From the NCBI GenBank assembly GCA_017428285.1, contig JAFRRE010000077.1, forward strand, positions 1 through 27,637: a DNA stretch of 27,637 bases, read 5' to 3'. How positions within the stretch are numbered: the stretch's first letter is position 1; every line of letters starts with the position of its first letter. The stretch comes from Bacteroidales bacterium (lineage in GTDB: Bacteria; Bacteroidota; Bacteroidia; Bacteroidales; F082). This document shows positions 22,275 through 27,637 of the stretch, piece after piece. The position numbers were made by a program, and so were the translations under genes. The notes under the pieces were generated by a model. The model worked only from the letters and a program-made list of their open reading frames with translations. It did not search any database and was not told the origin of the DNA.

Positions 22275-23696
22275 TCAAAACCTAAAATAGATGAACGGAC
22301 TGAAACCTACCGCATTGATGGCGGCAATGCAGAACAACAACATGAATACAGCCACCACCCATGCCACGATAGTGCCGGCTATGGAGTACTCCTCCTTATA
22401 GTAGACGGCATCTTGCATCTTTTTCCCGAAGGGGAACAGGGTAATAAACGAAAACACCAATGCAATGATAAGCATGGTGTAGAACTGTGCGTCGGCCTTG
22501 ATGCCAAAGGAGCTGAAGTCGAAAGCGAAGAGCCTCGAAATGAAGGTAAAGGCCTGTCCCAAGTCCTCAATGCGGAAGATGGCCCAACCCACCATCGCGA
22601 TGATGAAGGTGATGATGACGCTCGGCACCTTACCGATTTTTTCATAGCATTTCTTCAAACCCATCCGTTCGAGCACCAACCACAAGCCATGATACGCGCC
22701 CCAGACCACGAAATTCCATGACGCACCGTGCCACAGGCCCGACAATAGAAACACAACCCAAAGGTTGAAATACATCCTCCGTTTCGAGCAACGGTTGCCC
22801 CCCAACGGAATGTACAGATAGTTGCGCATAAACGCTCCTAAGGTGATATGCCAACGGCGCCAAAACTCAGTGATGCTCGCCGAGTTGTAAGGATTGTCGA
22901 AGTTCTCCGGAAAATGGAAACCCATCATCTTGCCCAAGCCTATCGCCATGTCGGAGTAGCCAGCGAAGTCGAAGTAAAGCTGCATAGTGTAAGCTGCAAT
23001 GGCAATCCATGCCGTGCCAGTATCCATGACGGAGAGATTCGTAGCCAACAAAGTATCCACTTGTGCACCAATCACATCGGCTATCAGCACCTTTTTGGAT
23101 AGACCTATCACAAAACGGAAAAGGCCATGCAAACAATTGTTGCTACTGTATTCGCGGTGACGTATCTCACCTTCAATATCGCAATAACGTACAATAGGAC
23201 CAGCAATGAGTTGCGGAAACATCATGATGTAAACCATATAGTCGCTCAACTTCTTCATCGGCTCGTTGTGGCCCCGGTAGGTGTCGAGTACGTATGTGAT
23301 GGACTGAAAAGTGAAAAATGAAATGCCAATCGGCAGCAGTACCTTTGCCAACCTAATAGGGTTGGCACCGAAGACGCTGATTAGCGCATTCAGGTTGTCT
23401 ATCAAAAAGTTGGCATATTTGTAATAGACCAAAAGCCCCAAGCTGATCGCGATGGCTAAGCCACAATACAGCTTCTTGAGTGGTTTCTTTTCGGCCTTGT
23501 GCATCAGCTTGACCAAAAAGAAGTTAGCTATGGTGGAACCGAGCAACCAAAGGATGAAATCAGGAGCGCCCCAAGCATAGAACACAACGGAAAACAACAG
23601 GATGATATAATTCCTGAATCTTTTCGGACACACAAAGTAGCATATCAGGAAAAGGGGCAAAAAGTAGAGCAAGAATACGTTGCTACTGAATACCAT
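22275..23696 (-). CDS. MBOAT-family O-acyltransferase, AlgI-like, I3
   Basis: This 473-residue AlgI-type membrane acyltransferase shows PIGISFFTFQSITYVLDTYR, FPQLIAGPIVRYCDI, FDFAGYSDMAIGLGKMMGF, ITEFWRRWHITLGAFMRNYL and SGLWHGASWNF with catalytic His323. Its ends (MVFSSNVFLLYFLP; GFSPFIYFRF) are nearly those of I1, and it keeps FVIGLSKKVLIADVIG as I1 does, so I1 and I3 look like each other's closest relatives. It leads the minus-strand operon I3-J4-J5, with a TAnnTTTG box 23 nt upstream. The CotH gene upstream ends 84 bp before, so read-through from that operon is also possible. Confidence 0.92.
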   Translation of the reverse strand: MVFSSNVFLLYFLPLFLICYFVCPKRFRNYIILLFSVVFYAWGAPDFILWLLGSTIANFFLVKLMHKAEKKPLKKLYCGLAIAISLGLLVYYKYANFLIDNLNALISVFGANPIRLAKVLLPIGISFFTFQSITYVLDTYRGHNEPMKKLSDYMVYIMMFPQLIAGPIVRYCDIEGEIRHREYSSNNCLHGLFRFVIGLSKKVLIADVIGAQVDTLLATNLSVMDTGTAWIAIAAYTMQLYFDFAGYSDMAIGLGKMMGFHFPENFDNPYNSASITEFWRRWHITLGAFMRNYLYIPLGGNRCSKRRMYFNLWVVFLLSGLWHGASWNFVVWGAYHGLWLVLERMGLKKCYEKIGKVPSVIITFIIAMVGWAIFRIEDLGQAFTFISRLFAFDFSSFGIKADAQFYTMLIIALVFSFITLFPFGKKMQDAVYYKEEYSIAGTIVAWVVAVFMLLFCIAAINAVGFSPFIYFRF

Positions 23697-23719
23697 AACT
23701 CGTCAAATATTAGAAACTG

Positions 23720-23727
23720 CAAAGATA
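23720..23727 (-). promoter_or_regulatory. Putative -7 promoter box (TATCTTTG on minus strand) for I3-J4-J5
   Basis: This matches TAnnTTTG and lies 23 nt before the I3 ATG, in the 84-bp gap after the second CotH gene. Confidence 0.5.
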
Positions 23728-23780
23728 TAAAATTCAAAGATTCAACGAAACGAAATGACTCAATATTCCAATGCTACACC

Positions 23781-25598
23781 TCAATACCGCACAATACGCT
23801 GCGAATGACCACCCATTTTTAACACATAGACGGCTGCAGGCAATTCAGGATTGAGGATGATTTCATTGCCGTTTGCAGCGACAACCGTCTCGGAAAGCAC
23901 TTTCCTGCCTAACAAATCATAGATAACGACTTCCTTGGCTCCAAAACCCTCTGCTTCGATTCCAATGTGAATCTCATCACAGGAAGGATTGGGATAGCAA
24001 CCCAAGACAGAGGTCAAGAATTGATCCACCGATACGAAGTCATCCAATGCCTCGAGGATATTATCTGGTCTTTCTCTTAGGAAAAAGTCAATCACAGGCA
24101 TGCAATAGTTCTCCCATGAGGAATAGGTTTCAGGACAATGGAACCGCTCAATCTGATTGGGCACCTCGTCCTGGAGCGTCTGTTTGATATAATCGAAATA
24201 AGGTTTCGTATTCTGATAGGAAAACGTAGTGGAAACCAACTCATTGAACCGATGGACAAATTGTTCCTTAAAATGCTCATTCTCCAACAGCCTTCTGAAA
24301 AACAAGGTCGCCCTTCTGCTGGAAGGATAGCCTTCATCGCCATCATACGTGGCATTGGCAAAGACATCGAATGATAGTGCTTCGAGGCAGCCATCACCGT
24401 CATAAAAAATCCACCGCCATTTGCCGTCACCAAGTTGCCACATCCTAGTATTAGTGGCTGGCCAGTCCAAATTGGCTGAAAAAAGTTCAAGCACATAATA
24501 ATCAATGAAATTCGAAATGTCAATATGAGCCTCGGCATAGGCATATTGTTCTTCATCAGAAAGATCTGCTTGTTCCATCCATGTGCGCAAAGCATAGAAA
24601 TTGTCAGAGTTCCCACACTCCAATTCATTCCAGATATTGATGAGGTTCACTGAATCAATATTGACACCGAAATGGTCTTCGAGAAAGCGTTCATCCGGCT
24701 TTTCGGCAACGTAATATATACCCCAATACTCGCCGTTGAGGAACAGCACACAGGCTCGTGATGCCAACGATTCCACATTAATATGCTGGGCCATGCGACT
24801 CACAATATAATCCTTGCATCCCGAACCGTTCCAAGCGCTCATGTAAGGCTTCAAACACAGATGCTTGAATTTGTCAATAGGCAAAGTCTCGAAAAACCGG
24901 TGTTTGAGTCGTTTCTTCCCATATTCTTCTCGAGCATAGATTTTCATTCCTTTTTGACCCTGATATCTTGCCTTTTTTCCATGGGTTCTCAATCCAACCT
25001 GCTGGTTGACGCCACTATTGTCGAGTTCATAATACTCAATATTGCAGATTCGTTCCCATTCACGCCCTTTCATACAGTAATTCCCTGTGAAATAAGGATT
25101 CAACGAGTCAAAATGGATGCCAGGCACAAAGATTCCCCGCTCATAATCGAACAAATCCAACGAATCGGCGCAAAGCGATACGGCAGGCAACCCATGCGTA
25201 TTGCAACCCAATGCACGGATGAAATAGCTATTGGTCATCACCTGACTGACACAACTGTCGTTTTCGTCAAAAACCGCAACACGAATGACGATGCAATGCT
25301 GTACCGAATCGGGGAGATAAAACTCCTGCTCAGGGCAATTAACAATTGTGTAGATATCTGATTTTGAATATATGCAGGTGTCCAATACCAAAGGTTCTGT
25401 ATATAGCGGTGATTGTGCCGTTGGACGGTTACCATTAGTGGTGTATCGGATATGGTTCTGCGGATTGGTGTTAGCGAGTTGCAAAGCAAACACCTCTTCG
25501 TAGAACCCACCCGAGGCCGAAAAAACAACCGTATCGTTTTGTGCCTTGGCAGAAACGAAGGCAAAAACAAAAAACCATACCAAAAGGCATCTCCGCAT
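23781..25598 (-). CDS. Secreted CotH-kinase-family protein with T9SS C-terminal sorting domain (copy B)
   Basis: This 605-residue protein has a Sec signal peptide (LLVWFFVFAFVSAKAQ), then a chitobiase-C-like beta domain (FSASGGFYEEVFALQLANTN, HIRYTTNGNRPTAQSPLY). The CotH kinase-like domain follows: GLRTHGKKARYQGQKGMKIY, VLFLNGEYWGIYYVAEKPDE, LDWPATNTRMWQLGDGKWRW and FYDGDGC with the metal-binding Asp-x-Asp. The last ~80 residues are a type A T9SS sorting domain (CYPNPSCDEIHI, VVIYDLLGRKVLSE, LPAAVYVLKMGGHSQRIVRY). It should be exported and attached to the cell surface or released. CotH proteins of spore formers phosphorylate other proteins; the target here is unknown. It follows copy A after 12 bp, in one operon. 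Confidence 0.88.
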   Translation of the reverse strand: MRRCLLVWFFVFAFVSAKAQNDTVVFSASGGFYEEVFALQLANTNPQNHIRYTTNGNRPTAQSPLYTEPLVLDTCIYSKSDIYTIVNCPEQEFYLPDSVQHCIVIRVAVFDENDSCVSQVMTNSYFIRALGCNTHGLPAVSLCADSLDLFDYERGIFVPGIHFDSLNPYFTGNYCMKGREWERICNIEYYELDNSGVNQQVGLRTHGKKARYQGQKGMKIYAREEYGKKRLKHRFFETLPIDKFKHLCLKPYMSAWNGSGCKDYIVSRMAQHINVESLASRACVLFLNGEYWGIYYVAEKPDERFLEDHFGVNIDSVNLINIWNELECGNSDNFYALRTWMEQADLSDEEQYAYAEAHIDISNFIDYYVLELFSANLDWPATNTRMWQLGDGKWRWIFYDGDGCLEALSFDVFANATYDGDEGYPSSRRATLFFRRLLENEHFKEQFVHRFNELVSTTFSYQNTKPYFDYIKQTLQDEVPNQIERFHCPETYSSWENYCMPVIDFFLRERPDNILEALDDFVSVDQFLTSVLGCYPNPSCDEIHIGIEAEGFGAKEVVIYDLLGRKVLSETVVAANGNEIILNPELPAAVYVLKMGGHSQRIVRY

Positions 25599-25610
25599 AT
25601 CTTAGACCTC

Positions 25611-27398
25611 CTAATATTTGACAATCCGCTGGGTAAATGTTCCTACCTTCAGCACATATACGCCTGCGGGCAGATTGGGTTTGAGGAACGTTTCACCGAA
25701 ACAAGTCTCAGAAAACACTTTCCTGCCCATGACGTCATAAATGGCCACCTCTTGCGCCTTACCATCATCAGTCCACCCGAGGAGATGTATCTCATCTTCG
25801 AAAGGATTGGGATAGCAGGCAACCCTAAACGAGGTCTCCCCAACAGCAAGATAATCCCTGATTTCCTCGATGAAATACTCATGGCGTCGACGCATAAATT
25901 CGTCAGCCATCTCCATATCCGTAAACCATCGGTTCATACTCCAAGGAAAATGGAACCGATGATATTGGTCTTCAGCTTCACCTTCAACGAGTTGACGGTA
26001 TTCGTCCAATACCGATTTCATGAAATCATACCCGAAATAAGTATGTGATAGCTCATTGTAACGCTTGCAGAGCTGGAATCTGAACTCCTTGTTCTCCAAG
26101 AAATGGCTCAACACCACGCTGTTACCTCCCGAATGGAGCGCATGGTCGAGCGCTTGGTACTCGACACGTGAAAAGCAGCCATCACCATCGTAAAACATCA
26201 TCCGAAATGGTCTGCCAGGGGCCAATTGACCAATTTTCACATTGTTGCCAGGCCAGTCCAAATTGGCAGTAAAAGTCTCCAATAGAATATAGTCGATAAA
26301 ACTAGGCACATCCATGTGCGCGAAAGCATAGGCTGAGTCTTCGGGTTGAGTCAAATCGGCATTTGAAATGAACGAATAAAAACTACGCCATTCTGTGATG
26401 TCGCCATAATTGGGAACGCCCCAATACTTGATAATGGCTATGCTGTCGAGGTCGGCATTGTAATGCTCTTTAAGATAATGCTCATCGGCAGACTCCTCCA
26501 AGGTGTAGACACCCCAATACTCACCATTGATGAACACGACAGTCTGCCTTACCGACATCGCATCAATATTCAGTTTACCGGCCACCTTTTGAGAAAGATA
26601 GTCAGTGCCACCCATCTGCAGCCAGTTGCTACAACGATATGGGTGCAAGCAGAAATTCTTGTACTTGACTATTGGCGAGTCCTTGAAAAAACGAAACAAG
26701 AAATGCTTCTTTCCGTACGCCTCGCGGGCATAGAGTTTCATACCTTTTTGCTGGAACCATCGCGAGGCATTTCCATGCGTGCGCATACCGCAAAGTTGAT
26801 TGATGCCCGTGTTGTCGGGCTCATAAAACTCCATGTTGATTTGGCGTTCCCATTCGATACCTTTCATCCTGTAGTTGCCCGTATGTGTTGAGTCGGCAGG
26901 GTCGTAAAGGGCGCCTGGGATGAAGTTGCCCGTCTCGTAGTCGAACAGCGACAAGGAATCGGCCATGATCGACAACACCGGCATGCCATGAAGGTCACAA
27001 TCGAGCGAACGGATGAAATAGGAGTTGCTGACCACCTGACTCACACAACTGCCGTTTTGGTCGAATGCGGCAGCACGAATGACGATGCCTCGTTTCACGT
27101 CGTTGGGAAGATAAAACTGCGACGGGATGGTGTTGTTAATGGTGTAGATGTTTGACTTCGAAAACATGGAAGCATTCAAAGTCATGGCACCTTCATATCG
27201 CGGTGATTGTGCCGTAGGACAACTGCCGTTGGTGGTATAACGGATATGGTTTTGCGGATTGGTATTGCTGAGCCTCAAAGCGAACACGTTGTCGTAGAAT
27301 CCACCTGGAACAGAAAAGATAATCGTATCGTTTTGGGCCTTCGCAAAAAACGCAGTAAACAAAACAAACCCTATGAGCCAAAAAAATCTTTTCATCAC
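25611..27398 (-). CDS. Secreted CotH-kinase-family protein with T9SS C-terminal sorting domain (copy A)
   Basis: This 595-residue protein is a tandem paralog of copy B with the same domain order. The signal peptide is FFWLIGFVLFTAFFAKAQ. The chitobiase-C-like domain reads FSVPGGFYDNVFALRLSNTN and HIRYTTNGSCPTAQSPRY. The CotH domain shows GMRTHGNASRWFQQKGMKLY, VVFINGEYWGVYTLEESADE, LDWPGNNVKIGQL and FYDGDGC. The type A T9SS sorting domain shows CYPNPFEDEIHLLG, VAIYDVMGRKVFSE and LPAGVYVLKVGTFTQRIVKY. Strongest identity to copy B is in the N-terminal domain (ANTNPQNHIRYTTNG against SNTNPQNHIRYTTNG), pointing to local duplication. It is first in its operon, with a TAnnTTTG box 14 nt before the ATG. 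Confidence 0.88.
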   Translation of the reverse strand: MMKRFFWLIGFVLFTAFFAKAQNDTIIFSVPGGFYDNVFALRLSNTNPQNHIRYTTNGSCPTAQSPRYEGAMTLNASMFSKSNIYTINNTIPSQFYLPNDVKRGIVIRAAAFDQNGSCVSQVVSNSYFIRSLDCDLHGMPVLSIMADSLSLFDYETGNFIPGALYDPADSTHTGNYRMKGIEWERQINMEFYEPDNTGINQLCGMRTHGNASRWFQQKGMKLYAREAYGKKHFLFRFFKDSPIVKYKNFCLHPYRCSNWLQMGGTDYLSQKVAGKLNIDAMSVRQTVVFINGEYWGVYTLEESADEHYLKEHYNADLDSIAIIKYWGVPNYGDITEWRSFYSFISNADLTQPEDSAYAFAHMDVPSFIDYILLETFTANLDWPGNNVKIGQLAPGRPFRMMFYDGDGCFSRVEYQALDHALHSGGNSVVLSHFLENKEFRFQLCKRYNELSHTYFGYDFMKSVLDEYRQLVEGEAEDQYHRFHFPWSMNRWFTDMEMADEFMRRRHEYFIEEIRDYLAVGETSFRVACYPNPFEDEIHLLGWTDDGKAQEVAIYDVMGRKVFSETCFGETFLKPNLPAGVYVLKVGTFTQRIVKY

Positions 27399-27412
27399 GT
27401 AATATTATTGTG

Positions 27413-27420
27413 CAAAAATA
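27413..27420 (-). promoter_or_regulatory. Putative -7 promoter box (TATTTTTG on minus strand) for the CotH pair
   Basis: This matches TAnnTTTG and lies 14 nt before the ATG of copy A. The rest of the right-hand spacer (27421-27549) is AT-rich with no gene visible. Confidence 0.45.
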
Positions 27421-27549
27421 CACAAAATAATAGTGGCTGGCTTGGAATGAGAGCTATGTCTATCTGTTTTCGTAGTATTCACTTTTCAACTTATTAAAAT
27501 CCAATATGTTACAAAAAACCTCTTTTGACATTGTCTATCAAATTTGTCA

Positions 27550-27580
27550 AAAAAGAGACGCGATAATCGCGTCTCTTTTT
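27550..27580. terminator. Perfect hairpin with A-run and T-run, related to the GTAGAGA repeat
   Basis: Fifteen perfect pairs flank the central A at 27565 (at most 14 can form as a stem, loop TAA). The stem is AGAGACGCGA with AAAAA on the left and TTTTT on the right, so it reads as a Rho-independent terminator on both strands. The AGAGACG/CGTCTCT stem is the same word as in the coding-sequence palindromes, so a repeat copy may serve as a bidirectional terminator between the CotH operon and whatever lies to the right. Confidence 0.6.
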
Positions 27581-27593
27581 GCAATGTGAGATT

Positions 27594-27620
27594 CTGAGGA
27601 GGCGATAATCGCGTCTCTAC
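27594..27620. repeat. Decayed copy of the GTAGAGA palindrome
   Basis: The right half (ATCGCGTCTCTAC, 27608-27620) is intact and followed by AA, as in the coding copies. The left half has decayed and pairs only near the centre (GCGAT/ATCGC). It shares GCGATAATCGCGTCTCT with the hairpin 30 bp to its left, suggesting local duplication. Confidence 0.6.
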
Positions 27621-27637
27621 AAGCCTACATTAAATCT

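Overview
This 27.6 kb window comes from a member of the Bacteroidota, most likely Bacteroidales. The evidence is a TonB-dependent receptor, GIN-domain and DUF4468 proteins, a GYDIA-type GHMP kinase, two secreted proteins with type IX secretion (T9SS) C-terminal sorting domains, and at least ten Bacteroidota-type -7 promoter boxes (TAnnTTTG) placed 5-60 nt before start codons. No rRNA, tRNA, IS transposase or CRISPR array was seen.

Left part (1-9.8 kb), mostly + strand: the 3' part of a TonB-dependent receptor; an orphan antitoxin followed by the last codons of a lost VapC toxin; asd; ribF; rlmH; a GIN-domain lipoprotein; a DUF4468 protein; class II HMG-CoA reductase; a minus-strand RelE/YafQ-type toxin-antitoxin pair whose toxin is broken by one stop codon; the GYDIA kinase; and a small lipoprotein. 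HMG-CoA reductase and the GYDIA kinase point to mevalonate-type isoprenoid synthesis.

Middle part (9.8-23.7 kb): a minus-strand RlhA-like U32 protein, then a large AlgI/AlgJ-type O-acetylation locus in two convergent operons. The + operon is J1-I1-I2-J2-J3 and the - operon is I3-J4-J5, giving three MBOAT acyltransferases and five SGNH/AlgJ-AlgX-like membrane-anchored proteins. No glycosyltransferases or polymerases lie among them. Only J1 keeps the Asp-x-His-Trp motif; the other four have Gly or Ser in place of the Asp. The operons meet with their stop codons directly abutting, where J5 lacks the C-terminal tail of its paralogs.

Right part (23.7-27.6 kb): a tandem pair of secreted CotH-kinase-family proteins with T9SS sorting domains, on the minus strand and probably in one operon, then a gene-free end with two hairpins.

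The most unusual signal is a family of short palindromes. A 28-bp palindrome with constant ends (GTAGAGA...TCTCTAC) and a variable but self-complementary 14-bp core, plus an asymmetric AA, makes a 30-bp unit. It lies in frame inside three protein-coding genes (three times in the U32 gene, once in the GYDIA kinase, once in MBOAT I2), adding about ten residues each time. Related hairpins lie at the right end. A second, larger inverted repeat family (CGGCCCTTCGAC arms) is also embedded in frame in the GYDIA kinase and has a decayed copy before ribF. A third hairpin overlaps the ribF stop codon.
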